From Oscillatoriales cyanobacterium RM2_1_1 (GTDB lineage: Bacteria > Cyanobacteriota > Cyanobacteriia > Cyanobacteriales > Microcoleaceae): DNA of 32,508 nucleotides. Made by a program: the position numbers and the translations under genes. Below, one piece after another: positions 24,496 through 32,447 of this stretch. Numbering within the stretch: the stretch's first letter is position 1; the number at the start of each line of letters is the position of its first letter. Under the pieces are notes generated by a model. That model searched no databases and was not told the origin of the DNA. It saw nothing but the letters and a program-made list of their open reading frames with translations. The stretch lies in the NCBI GenBank assembly GCA_012033335.1, contig JAAURB010000062.1, positions 1-32,508 of the forward strand, read 5' to 3'.

Positions 24496-24807
24496 CTATA
24501 GGCTAAATCGATCATCCTCTAACTCTTCATACAACAGGTCTAGGCCAATCAAAACCTTTTCCCGATCAGACAGATCCCCAATAATTTTGCGGACGGGGGG
24601 CGGTAGAATTTTTGAGAGAGTAGGAGTGGCAAGAATCTTATCTTCTTCTGCCAACTGTGGGTTTTTCAAAACGTCAATCACTTTCAGGGCATAGACCCCT
24701 TGAAATTCTTGCTCTAGAATATCCTTCAATGTTCGTAGGGCCCGCACCGAGTTTGGAGTGTTGCCCGCCACATAGAGCTTGAGAATATAGGTTTTTTGAG
24801 GAGTCAT
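24496..24807 (-). CDS. kaiB: Circadian clock protein KaiB
   Basis: 103 aa, the normal size. [40 protein letters not shown] and [20 protein letters not shown] are the conserved KaiB sequence, ending in the acidic tail YEELEDDRF. KaiB is a fold-switching, thioredoxin-like protein that binds the CI ring of phosphorylated KaiC, sequesters KaiA and drives dephosphorylation. The gene normally sits between kaiA and kaiC. Here the upstream neighbour is an EVE-domain gene 81 bp away and kaiA is absent from the locus, while a 463-bp gap with repeat A4 separates it from kaiC. Confidence 0.97.
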   Translation of the reverse strand: MTPQKTYILKLYVAGNTPNSVRALRTLKDILEQEFQGVYALKVIDVLKNPQLAEEDKILATPTLSKILPPPVRKIIGDLSDREKVLIGLDLLYEELEDDRFSL

Positions 24808-24888
24808 ATTAGTTGATCCATCAGCGGTGAGTTTGAGACCTTATGCATCAGAATTAAGTACATCAGAATTGAGAGATCACGATTGAGA

Positions 24889-25374
24889 TCAGGGGATAGG
24901 ATCATGAGTCTGAAGATCAGGTCTTTGGCTCATTGCCATAATCTTACTGGCAATATCCGGAGGTACGGCCATGACCGAGAGACGATTGCCTCGCCGTACC
25001 AGTAATAAGTCATCAGCCGTGAAAACTTGTTTCAGGCGGGCCAAAGTGACGATAGTCGAAAACTGCTCAACAAACTCGACTCGAACAGTCTGCCATCGAA
25101 CCTCAGCAGGGGTTGATCTAGGATCGTAATATTGACTTTCTCGATCAAACTGAGTTGGATCATCTAAATTGATCTCAACTACTCGCATCAACCCCACGAT
25201 TCCAGGGTCTTTGGTATTGGAATGGTAAAAAAAAGCCAGATTTCCGACGGTCATCTGTCGCAGGAAATTTCGGGCCTGATAGTTGCGAACCCCATCCCAG
25301 AGGGTCGTGCGATCGCGGGCCAGATTCTCGATGCTATAGACTGTCGGTTCTGACTTCATTAACCAATAATTCAT
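24889..25374 (-). CDS. EVE domain-containing protein
   Basis: 161 aa from the ATG at 25372-25374; a GTG one codon upstream is possible. It is a single EVE (PUA-like/YTH-related) domain over the whole length: YWLMKSEPTVYSIENL, then LWDGVRNYQARNFLRQMTVG, LAFFYHSNTKDPGIVGLMRV, and the C-terminal VRRGNRLSVMAV. It resembles bacterial homologues of human thymocyte nuclear protein 1. EVE domains bind modified bases in DNA or RNA. In bacteria they occur with restriction systems or alone with housekeeping roles, perhaps in tRNA or RNA modification. It follows the 111-aa gene with no gap (the upstream stop codon is at 25378-25380), so it is translationally coupled to it, and kaiB follows 81 bp downstream. 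Confidence 0.92.
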   Translation of the reverse strand: MNYWLMKSEPTVYSIENLARDRTTLWDGVRNYQARNFLRQMTVGNLAFFYHSNTKDPGIVGLMRVVEINLDDPTQFDRESQYYDPRSTPAEVRWQTVRVEFVEQFSTIVTLARLKQVFTADDLLLVRRGNRLSVMAVPPDIASKIMAMSQRPDLQTHDPIP

Positions 25375-25377
25375 CAC

Positions 25378-25713
25378 CTAGCAATCTAAACGGTTGATGT
25401 CATCCAACGGGTCTGCTACCCCCAAAGCCAGATCCGGTGGTAAGTCAAATTGCTCCCGAATTTTTTGTTCGGCTCCATGGGGATCTTGATAAATCAATTC
25501 CAAAAGTGCCTCAGGAGAAAGCCCCAGGGGTGAAGCATAGAAACTGATTTCATCAAAAATCCGTTGCTTGGACTGACGCAGATATAGACTCAAGCAGTGG
25601 TTGGCCTGAACGGAATGTTGCCGCTGGAACCGAAAAAAACTTAAGGCCGCCAGCAATCGATCCTCATAGGGCCTGAGGGGTTGGATCTCAATGGATTGGG
25701 GTCGCCTCAGCAT
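25378..25713 (-). CDS. Conserved-looking cyanobacterial protein of unknown function
   Basis: 111 aa, soluble and mostly helical, with no signal or membrane segment and no known motif. It begins RPQSIEIQPLRPYEDRLLAA, has a central QANHCLSLYLRQSKQRIFDE helix and an acidic end, ADPLDDINRLDC. Its ATG overlaps the end of the CSP41-like epimerase gene by 7 bp and its stop abuts the EVE gene, so all three are probably made from one transcript. That placement suggests a link to RNA or nucleotide-sugar metabolism, but no function can be assigned. Confidence 0.78.
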   Translation of the reverse strand: MLRRPQSIEIQPLRPYEDRLLAALSFFRFQRQHSVQANHCLSLYLRQSKQRIFDEISFYASPLGLSPEALLELIYQDPHGAEQKIREQFDLPPDLALGVADPLDDINRLDC

Positions 25714-26645
25714 AGGGCCGCCAGGATTTCATCATCCGTAGAAAAATCTACTTGCACCTTAACCCTTCCCGCAGCCTGATAGTCATTTTGAAAAGAATCT
25801 CTTAATCCAGCAATCAGGTCGTAATGAGGTTGCCAATCCAGATCAGTTTTGGCTTTATGAATCTCCGCAAAAAAGTGCTGCACCCTCATGGGAAACGCTT
25901 TGCGACTGCCAAAGTCAAATTTTTTGGGGTTGTAATGGACTAATTTCAGCTCCTCTGGAGACTGACCGGCGGCCACCGCACAGGCCCGAGCTAAGCCATC
26001 AAAGGTGACATAGCGATCGCCAGACACATTATAGATTTCTCGAATTGCCTTCGGATTGCCTAACACTGCCGCCATCGCTTGTGCTAAATCTTCAACATGG
26101 CCCAACTGGGTAATCGACATCCCATCCCCCGGAATCGGAATTGGGCGATGGGCCACAATCCGATCAAAAAACCAGGATTCTAAGGGGTTGTAGTTCAACG
26201 GGCCATAAATATAGGTGGGACGAATCGATGTCCAGGGTAAATTCTGGGCCTCCAGATAGGTTTCGGTTTCATGTTTGCCGATATGGCGGCTTTTGGGATC
26301 TATCGCGTCCCCTTCAACGTGGGGCATCTGATCTGATTTTGCATACACTCCGGCAGAGCTCATATAGATAAAGTGCTGTACCCGATCTTTGAACAAATCC
26401 GCCAGCATTTGCGTATCACTAAGCTGACGACCATTATTATCAAAAATTGCATCAAACTGCTCAGAGGCCAGTTGGGCTTGAATCTGTTCAGGATTAGTGC
26501 GATCGCCATGGATTTGTTGGATTCCAGCGAGGGGTGGGGGTTGATTGCCGCGATTGAATAGGACTACGGTGTGGCCCTGTTCGACCAAAAGCTTGGTGAG
26601 ATAAACCCCGATGAATCGGGTTCCGCCCATGATTAAAATTCGCAT
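25707..26645 (-). CDS. NAD-dependent epimerase/dehydratase family protein, CSP41-like
   Basis: 312 aa extended short-chain dehydrogenase. The nucleotide-binding motif is MRILIMGGTRFIG at the N-terminus. Further on come YMSSAGVY, then HIGKHETETYLEAQNLPWTS, IRPTYIYGPLNYNPLESWFF, and a C-terminal substrate domain with RKAFPMRVQHFFAEIHKAKT. The usual YxxxK catalytic pair is altered: the Tyr position falls in RHIGK. This pattern and the RPTYIYGP/ESWFFDR stretch are characteristic of chloroplast CSP41b and its cyanobacterial relatives, which bind and cleave stem-loop RNA and help stabilise ribosomal and plastid transcripts. True sugar-nucleotide epimerase activity is less likely. It is the first gene of the overlapping epimerase-unknown-EVE set. 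Confidence 0.88.
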   Translation of the reverse strand: MRILIMGGTRFIGVYLTKLLVEQGHTVVLFNRGNQPPPLAGIQQIHGDRTNPEQIQAQLASEQFDAIFDNNGRQLSDTQMLADLFKDRVQHFIYMSSAGVYAKSDQMPHVEGDAIDPKSRHIGKHETETYLEAQNLPWTSIRPTYIYGPLNYNPLESWFFDRIVAHRPIPIPGDGMSITQLGHVEDLAQAMAAVLGNPKAIREIYNVSGDRYVTFDGLARACAVAAGQSPEELKLVHYNPKKFDFGSRKAFPMRVQHFFAEIHKAKTDLDWQPHYDLIAGLRDSFQNDYQAAGRVKVQVDFSTDDEILAALC

Positions 26646-26996
26646 TGCTGATCTAGCTTGATAAAGTAGAATTTACCCAGTAATCCAGCAGACTTCTCAA
26701 AAGTTCTTCAGAAGTCATACCGTAGAACTGTCCATGTGCCATTGAGTCAGATCTTCCCCTGTATCTTTAGAATCATAGAATAAATCGTGGAACAGCCGTC
26801 TCGGCTGCGCTCTAGCAGATAACAGGTCAGTGCAACAGGAACCGGGCCAAGAATCTGGCCAAAAAATCAGGGTAAAGTAATTCTCTACCCTGATCAATAC
26901 ACATATCGAATTGTGGTACAACCGTCAATCACCTGATCGTCACTATCAATCCTGTCATCAATCCCTACCATTAATTTTTGCAATTAACTCTGGCCA
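26646..26996. other. Intergenic region, only repeat B2 recognised
   Basis: 351 bp between the epimerase start and the end of the secreted-protein gene. It contains family B repeat B2 (26787-26839). No coding frame or clear terminator was seen. Confidence 0.6.
26787..26839 (+). repeat. Dispersed palindromic repeat, family B, copy 2
   Basis: GTGGAACAGCCGTCTCGGCT followed by CTCTAGCAGATAACAGG and GTGCAACAGG. The left stem CAGCCGTCTCGGCTG is intact and the right half has diverged from the B4 form. Confidence 0.75.
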
Positions 26997-27464
26997 TTAG
27001 TAAACATAAATGGCACCGTCAGGCTGAATATTGATGGTATGAACACCGGTGGGGTCAGGACTGGGTTTGACCGTGACATTTACCATGTTCTGATCCGTGA
27101 CCTGAATCTCATACCGTAGGGTAATTTCCCGGGCACTGGGGATCGGATCAATCAATAAGAAAACTTCCTGGGGCAGATTGGTTAGTTCGGCAGTCCCCTG
27201 GTTGGCCAGGGGCCGAACCTCAATTTCTCCTGTGGTCAGGCTGTATTCCAGGGGAATTCCAGACTGATTTTTGATCAAAATTTTGTAAGGGGCACTGGGA
27301 TTAACTCGACCTACGGGTTGCCATGGCCCCGGCACAAAAGTACTCTGGGCGATCGCCTTCGATCCTAGACTCCCTAAAACCACTGGAATAACACCAAACC
27401 ACCCTAGGCCAATGGCGCTCAGCAACAAAACCGAACTGACAAAATTACGAGATCGCTGTAGCAT
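26997..27464 (-). CDS. Secreted or membrane-anchored small protein of unknown function
   Basis: 155 aa. The N-terminus has a long hydrophobic signal or anchor (SSVLLLSAIGLGWFGVIPVV at about 10-30, then LGSLGSKAIAQS), with likely cleavage after AIAQ near residue 40. The mature part is beta-rich: KILIKNQSGIPLEYSLTTGE, LPQEVFLLIDPIPSAREITL, VNVTVKPSPDPTG and a C-terminal INIQPDGAIYVY. No catalytic motif. The pattern resembles small cyanobacterial periplasmic proteins, but I know no function. It lies downstream of ppk1 on the same strand, 55 bp after its stop with no terminator between, so they may be co-transcribed. Confidence 0.78.
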   Translation of the reverse strand: MLQRSRNFVSSVLLLSAIGLGWFGVIPVVLGSLGSKAIAQSTFVPGPWQPVGRVNPSAPYKILIKNQSGIPLEYSLTTGEIEVRPLANQGTAELTNLPQEVFLLIDPIPSAREITLRYEIQVTDQNMVNVTVKPSPDPTGVHTINIQPDGAIYVY

Positions 27465-27519
27465 ACACTCTCCAGAGAATTGCAGTAAATCATTTAAAGA
27501 TAGAGACGTACAAGATTCC

Positions 27520-29685
27520 CTAATTGTTCTGAGCAGCCATCTTCATCAAGATCTGATGGGCACTGAGCTCCGGGGAGTTTTCAGGGGGCCGACGTTGAAT
27601 ATATTGGCCATCTGCCTGCAAGTCCCAAGCTTGACGATTGTCGGAGAGCAAAATCCCCAAAATCTCCTGCAAATCCTTAATCAGAGCCGGATCTTCAACG
27701 GGAGTGATCGCCTCTACTCGCCGATCCAGGTTGCGCGGCATCCAATCCGCTGATCCGATATAGACCTCCTCTTCACCGCTATTGTGGAAGTAGAAAATCC
27801 GGGAATGCTCCAGGAAGCGCCCAATAATACTGACGACTCGGATATTATCGCTGATTCCCGGCAGCCCCGGACGCAGACAACAGATCCCGCGAATAATCAG
27901 ATCAATGGTGACTCCAACCTGAGAGGCTTCATACAGGGTTGAGATAATTGTCGGATCAACCAGGGAGTTCATTTTGGCGACGATCCGCCCGTTTCTGCCA
28001 TTGCGAGCGTGATCCATTTCTCGATGAATCATACTTAAAAAGCGATCGCGCATATTGACTGGGGCTACCAACAGCTTGCGATAGGCCTGTTGACGGGAGT
28101 AACCAGTCAACAGATTGAACAAATCCGTCAAGTCCTCCCCGAGTTCCTGCCGACAACTAAACAGCCCCAAATCGGTATAAAGTTTTGCGGTCTTGGGATT
28201 ATAGTTGCCAGTGCCGATATGGACATATCGACGAATCTTGCCCTCCTCCTGCCGCACCACCATGACAATCTTGGTGTGAGTTTTGAGACCGACAACCCCA
28301 TAGACCACATGAACCCCACTATTCTCCAGCTTCCGGGCCCAGAGAATATTGTTTTCCTCATCAAACCGGGCCTTGAGCTCCACCAGAGCCGCTACCTGCT
28401 TACCCTGTTCTGCTGCTGTGATCAAGGCGTTTACAATTGGGGAATCACCAGATGTCCGGTAGAGGGTCATCTTAATCGCCAATACATCGGGATCAAAGGC
28501 AGCCTGTTCAATAAACCGCTGGACTGTGGCCGAAAAAGAATGATAGGGATGGTGGGTCATCACGTCCTTTTGCCGAATAATGGCAAACATATCCTTTTCA
28601 GGCTCACCATTGCCAGAATCAGGAATCACCTTGTCACTATCCTGAAACCACCGGGGCAGAGTAGATGTCCAAGGGGTATCCTTGAGTTCCGGCAGGGGCA
28701 ACCCCATGAAGGACATCAGATCTTTTAGGTTCAGCACCCCTTCAACGGTATAGATATCTTCGGGTTCTGCCTGGAGGGCGCGGACGAGCTCTTCTTGAAT
28801 ATTGGCCGGAATCCCAGGATTAATTTCCAGTCGCACTACCGATCCACCCATTCGGCGCTTTTGCAGCTCTTGCTCGATGACCATCAGCAGGTCATCCCCT
28901 TCATCCTCCTGGACAGACAAGTCCGCATCTCGGGTAATCCGAAATGTGTGATACTCCACCACATCCATGCCGGGAAATAAAGACTCCAGATTATGGGCGA
29001 TCACTTGCTCTAGGGGAACTCCCATCCAAACGGTCGGGCGATCGCTGTTGTGAACTCGCAGATCTTCGGATAGGGGAATAAACCGGGGCAGGGATTTCGG
29101 CACCTTAATCCGGGCAAACCGCTCTTCTTGACTGTCTGGATTTTTTAGCACCACCAATAAATTCAGACTCAGGTTAGAGAGATAGGGAAAGGGATGACTG
29201 CTATCAATAGCCAGGGGAGTTAAAACTGGGAAAATCTTCTCTTCGTAATACTTTTGTAGATAAGCCCGTTGTTCTGGGGTCAGATCAATATAGTTCAGCA
29301 GGTAAACCCCATGATGGGTCAGTTCGGGCTTGAGGGTCTTGTCGAAAAAGTGATGTTGCTCATGCACCATTGGCAACAACCGTTCATGGATCTCCTGAAG
29401 TTGCTGCTGAGGGGTGCGTCCATCGGGAGTTAGAGCCTCAACATTTGCTTCAATTTGACGCTTCAATACCGCAACCCGCACCATGAAAAATTCATCCAGG
29501 TTAGAGCTAAAAATTGCCAAAAACTTCAGCCGTTCTATTAAGGGTGTTCGGGAATCTAAAGCTTCAGCCAGAACCCGCCGATTGAATTCTAGCCAACTGA
29601 GTTCTCGGTTAAACAGATGTTGCGGATCGCAGACCCCAGGAGGATTTTGGGAGCTTGTTGACTTGATCTTCTCAGCTTTTGCCAT
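27520..29685 (-). CDS. ppk1: Polyphosphate kinase 1
   Basis: 721 aa, full length. The N-terminal domain has LFNRELSWLEFNRRVLAEAL and SSNLDEFFMVRVAVLKRQIE. The core has HHPYHSFSATVQRFIEQAA, AIKMTLYRTSGDSPIVNALI and VGLKTHTKIVMVVR, where His470 matches the autophosphorylated His435 of E. coli. HIGTGNYNPKTAKLYTDLGL and FLEHSRIFYFHN follow; His627 corresponds to the second essential histidine. Near the C-terminus is YIGSADWMPRNLDRRVEAIT. The enzyme reversibly transfers ATP gamma-phosphate to polyphosphate at the membrane or in granules, storing phosphate and energy. The start is the ATG at 29685. No Pho-box-like repeat was recognised upstream. Confidence 0.97.
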   Translation of the reverse strand: MAKAEKIKSTSSQNPPGVCDPQHLFNRELSWLEFNRRVLAEALDSRTPLIERLKFLAIFSSNLDEFFMVRVAVLKRQIEANVEALTPDGRTPQQQLQEIHERLLPMVHEQHHFFDKTLKPELTHHGVYLLNYIDLTPEQRAYLQKYYEEKIFPVLTPLAIDSSHPFPYLSNLSLNLLVVLKNPDSQEERFARIKVPKSLPRFIPLSEDLRVHNSDRPTVWMGVPLEQVIAHNLESLFPGMDVVEYHTFRITRDADLSVQEDEGDDLLMVIEQELQKRRMGGSVVRLEINPGIPANIQEELVRALQAEPEDIYTVEGVLNLKDLMSFMGLPLPELKDTPWTSTLPRWFQDSDKVIPDSGNGEPEKDMFAIIRQKDVMTHHPYHSFSATVQRFIEQAAFDPDVLAIKMTLYRTSGDSPIVNALITAAEQGKQVAALVELKARFDEENNILWARKLENSGVHVVYGVVGLKTHTKIVMVVRQEEGKIRRYVHIGTGNYNPKTAKLYTDLGLFSCRQELGEDLTDLFNLLTGYSRQQAYRKLLVAPVNMRDRFLSMIHREMDHARNGRNGRIVAKMNSLVDPTIISTLYEASQVGVTIDLIIRGICCLRPGLPGISDNIRVVSIIGRFLEHSRIFYFHNSGEEEVYIGSADWMPRNLDRRVEAITPVEDPALIKDLQEILGILLSDNRQAWDLQADGQYIQRRPPENSPELSAHQILMKMAAQNN

Positions 29686-30109
29686 AACCTTAAAAATAGA
29701 TAGGGAGGTTCCGTTGAAATTGGTTCACATAGCAATTGCAACTCTGAAGTCAGAAACCTGAACCCCACAAGTCGAATTGATGCTACCAGAACTTTACCAC
29801 CTCAAAAAGCCACAAGACCTAAGAAAATCTTGAAGATAGCTGGGAAATCGCTTTAGAAAAACCTGATCCCCAATCAGATTCCCTGATGTAGCAATTTAGA
29901 CCTGGATTCAATTCAGGATCTTCATATTTATCCGGGGACGATTGATTCAGGAGCGTTTATTGAATTAATTAATCGAATTAATTTATCATTGAGATGCCAA
30001 TCTTGAGATGCAGCCGTCTTATCTGCTAGGAAGCAGCCAGGATAGCTGTTCTACTGCCATTAACTTAGAATCTTAATCCAGAGTCTTAATCTACAATCCC
30101 AACTAAACT
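29686..30109. other. Intergenic region with a degraded family B repeat
   Basis: 424 bp between ppk1 and the DUF4230 gene. It is AT-rich with no coding frame. Repeat B3 occupies 30009-30057 and may act as the 3' hairpin of the DUF4230 transcript. Nothing else recognised. Confidence 0.6.
30009..30057 (+). repeat. Dispersed palindromic repeat, family B, copy 3 (degraded)
   Basis: TGCAGCCGTCTTATCTGCTA, then GGAAGCAGCCAGGATAGCTG and TTCTACTGC, aligns in order with the AGCCGTCTCGGC...CTAGCGGGCAAGATACCTGCTCCAC plan of copy B4, but both stems are imperfect. Confidence 0.55.
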
Positions 30110-30829
30110 TTAGCTGGTGGGCAAGGAACTGGAATTGTAGTTCACACCTGAACAGCTTGCCCCAGAGGGTTGTTGAGTTTTGACCACCACATCCTCAAAG
30201 CCCGATTGCTTCAAGAAGGTTTCCAGGGTAACTTCTGCCCGTTCATTGGCCACTTCTAGAATATTGGTGGCACAGGCATTCTGAACCATCTGACTCAAGG
30301 CTTGTTGCTGAGCTTCCTGTTGTAACTTCAGCCCCGTATCTGGCCCTAACCAGCGCTTCTCGTAAAATAAGCTCTTAGATCGGGCTACATCAATGAAAGC
30401 ATTACTGATCCGAGGAGGTGGCAGCAGTACTTCAACTTTTGTCTGACTGGACTCTTTGACAACCGCCTGATTCAAGTCAAACCCCGCTTGAATTTCCCCT
30501 GCCGCGTAGTAAACGACCCGGGTATCTCCGACGGGAACCTTGCCCAAAAATTTTCTATCCTGGGCTTTATTGACAATTTCGACGGTGGGTTGCTTCACGG
30601 TGGTCAGTTCCCCAACCTCCTTTAGGGCTGCATAGACCACACTGACCTCGGTGGTCTGATTTGAGGTAAATAGGGATAAGTTCTGAATCTTTTCCAGAAC
30701 CACTTGCAGTCCAACAAACAGCCCAGAACAGACTACACCGACCACCAGGATTGTTTTCAAAGGATGGTCAGATTTAAGATCAAACTTATTCTCAAACTTG
30801 TTATTGGACTTATGATCAGATGTATTCAT
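30110..30829 (-). CDS. DUF4230 domain-containing membrane-anchored protein
   Basis: 239 aa. The charged, Asn/Lys-rich N-terminus ([20 protein letters not shown]) precedes one membrane helix at about 26-44 ([20 protein letters not shown]). The DUF4230 domain follows: [59 protein letters not shown] and a helical [21 protein letters not shown] Ser-rich C-terminus ends the protein. The domain probably faces the periplasm or thylakoid lumen. The function of the family is unknown. Its ATG overlaps the rlmN stop by four bases (ATGA), so it is translationally coupled to rlmN. Confidence 0.9.
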   Translation of the reverse strand: MNTSDHKSNNKFENKFDLKSDHPLKTILVVGVVCSGLFVGLQVVLEKIQNLSLFTSNQTTEVSVVYAALKEVGELTTVKQPTVEIVNKAQDRKFLGKVPVGDTRVVYYAAGEIQAGFDLNQAVVKESSQTKVEVLLPPPRISNAFIDVARSKSLFYEKRWLGPDTGLKLQQEAQQQALSQMVQNACATNILEVANERAEVTLETFLKQSGFEDVVVKTQQPSGASCSGVNYNSSSLPTS

Positions 30830-31893
30830 GGTTTCAACCCGGGTTGATTTTGATCAAAGTTTACAGTTTGGGAAGCTCGTAACTGCCCGCAGGCTGCATC
30901 AGCCTCTAACCCCCGTGAATAACGCACACTAACAGCAATATTTTGCTGTTTGAGTCCTTGAACAAAGGCTTGAACCTGTCTCGGACTGGGACGCTGATAA
31001 TCAACCTCACTGATAGGGTTGTAAGGTATTAGATTAACATGACTCTGGAATCCCCGTAAATGGATTGCCAACTCGGCGATATGTTGGGATTGGTCGTTTA
31101 GCCCCGCTAGCAGAATATATTCAAAGCTTAATCGTCGTCCGGTCATCTGGACATAGTCCCGGCATTCTTCTAAAAGCTTTTCAATTGGATAGGAGTGGGC
31201 ACTGGGGATTAACTGTTCCCGCAGTGCTTGATTGGAAGCATGAAGACTCACCGCCAGGGTCACCTGCAACTGATATTCAGCCAACTGACGAATGCGACCC
31301 GCAATTCCCACGGTTGAGACGGTGATTGAGCGTTGGCCAATGCCGATGTCCCGATTCAGGCATTGAATGGCAGCCACGGTGTTCTCCAGATTGAGCAACG
31401 GTTCCCCCATCCCCATAAATACAATATTGCTAACCCGCCGATCAAACTCCTCCTGCACCGTTAATACCTGATCGACAATTTCATGGGTAGCCAGGTTGCG
31501 AACAAATCCCCCTTTTCCCGTAGCACAAAAATCACAGGCCATGGGGCAACCCACCTGGGACGAAACGCATACGGTCAGGCGAGTCTCGGTGGGGATCCCA
31601 ACAGCTTCAATGATCTGACCATCCTGTAACTTTAATAGATATTTGACAGTCTCATCGGGGGCCTGGGATTGATAATATAACTCTGAACGGCCTACGGGAA
31701 CTGCGGTTAACTGCGATCGCCACGGCTTGGGGAAAACCGTAATCTCATCCAGGGACTTCGCCCCCCGTTGATAGATCCACTGGTGGAGTTGTTGAGCCCG
31801 GTAGGCGGGTTGGCCCTGATCTTGAGCCCATTGTTTAAGTTGATCCAGGGAAAGCCCCAGCAGAGGAGTTTGGGTCGATTGCAAAACTGGCAT
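30826..31893 (-). CDS. rlmN: Dual-specificity 23S rRNA/tRNA adenine-C2 methyltransferase RlmN
   Basis: 355 aa radical-SAM enzyme. The [4Fe-4S] motif C116-x3-C120-x2-C123 lies in [17 protein letters not shown], preceded by the conserved Cys109 (VCVSSQVG). The methyl-carrying Cys is Cys335 in [11 protein letters not shown]. Other family blocks: [39 protein letters not shown] and [10 protein letters not shown]. RlmN methylates C2 of A2503 in 23S rRNA and A37 in a subset of tRNAs, supporting translational accuracy. It lies 3 bp after the SRPBCC gene and overlaps the DUF4230 gene by 4 bp, forming a tight three-gene operon. Confidence 0.97.
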   Translation of the reverse strand: MPVLQSTQTPLLGLSLDQLKQWAQDQGQPAYRAQQLHQWIYQRGAKSLDEITVFPKPWRSQLTAVPVGRSELYYQSQAPDETVKYLLKLQDGQIIEAVGIPTETRLTVCVSSQVGCPMACDFCATGKGGFVRNLATHEIVDQVLTVQEEFDRRVSNIVFMGMGEPLLNLENTVAAIQCLNRDIGIGQRSITVSTVGIAGRIRQLAEYQLQVTLAVSLHASNQALREQLIPSAHSYPIEKLLEECRDYVQMTGRRLSFEYILLAGLNDQSQHIAELAIHLRGFQSHVNLIPYNPISEVDYQRPSPRQVQAFVQGLKQQNIAVSVRYSRGLEADAACGQLRASQTVNFDQNQPGLKP

Positions 31894-31896
31894 GGG

Positions 31897-32292
31897 TTAC
31901 TTTTGGGGTGGGTGTTTGAGGGCGAGAAATTCCCGCAAACGGAATAGGTTGATAGTCTGGGCTAAATTCAGCGGCATCAGCGAAATCCCCTCCAGACGAG
32001 ATTGCACCCAGCCATTCCCCCAATACCACTCATGAAATCCATCAATCCCTTCGCTGAGTAACAGCCTCAAACAATTGGGCTCAACCACATCGACTTGATG
32101 CTGAATTTTGACGGGGCCAATAGAACTGGTAAAGTTGATTCCGGGATCAAATTGTTCTGGTAGTCCAGCGGGAAACTGTTGAGGCCAGAGCCATTGGCGA
32201 AGCTGATCAGGGCGAGTCAGACTGTCTCGAATCAAGCCTTCCGGCGCTTCGATTTCAATCCGTAAACTGCTCTGTTGAAAAGTTCCTAGCAT
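31897..32292 (-). CDS. SRPBCC (START-like) superfamily protein
   Basis: 131 aa. RIEIEAPEGLIRDSLTRPDQ and LRQWLWPQQFPAGLPEQFDP open a helix-grip fold; SSIGPVKIQHQVDVVEPNCL and GFHEWYWGNGWVQSRLEGIS follow. The fold binds hydrophobic ligands or acts as a cyclase or chaperone. No catalytic residues can be named. The extensive minus-strand operon SRPBCC-rlmN-DUF4230 starts here. Upstream lie repeats B4 and A5. Confidence 0.8.
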   Translation of the reverse strand: MLGTFQQSSLRIEIEAPEGLIRDSLTRPDQLRQWLWPQQFPAGLPEQFDPGINFTSSIGPVKIQHQVDVVEPNCLRLLLSEGIDGFHEWYWGNGWVQSRLEGISLMPLNLAQTINLFRLREFLALKHPPQK

Positions 32293-32360
32293 AAAATCGG
32301 GAGAAGTGAAGAATACTTGAGTTTGCCCCCCTTCTATTATATCTTTCCTGCATTTGCAGA

Positions 32361-32433
32361 GTGGAATAGCCGTCTCGGCATTTTTCTAGCGGGCAAGATA
32401 CCTGCTCCACAGGATTTTTATCCTGATTTGATA
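32361..32433 (+). repeat. Dispersed palindromic repeat, family B, copy 4 (most complete)
   Basis: GTGGAATAGCCGTCTCGGC at the left, CTAGCGGGCAAGATACCTGC in the middle and CTCCAC at the right, so the ends (GTGG and CCAC) pair with each other. It is followed by a small palindrome AGGATTTTTATCCT and TGATTTGATA, whose reverse complement flanks B1. It lies upstream of the SRPBCC gene and is followed after 14 bp by a family A copy. Confidence 0.75.
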
Positions 32434-32447
32434 AATATTTTGATAGA

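Noticed and set aside
28090-28728. Open frame of 212 codons on plus opposite ppk1
   Set aside because: Entirely inside a well-supported ppk1 gene, with no recognisable protein features.
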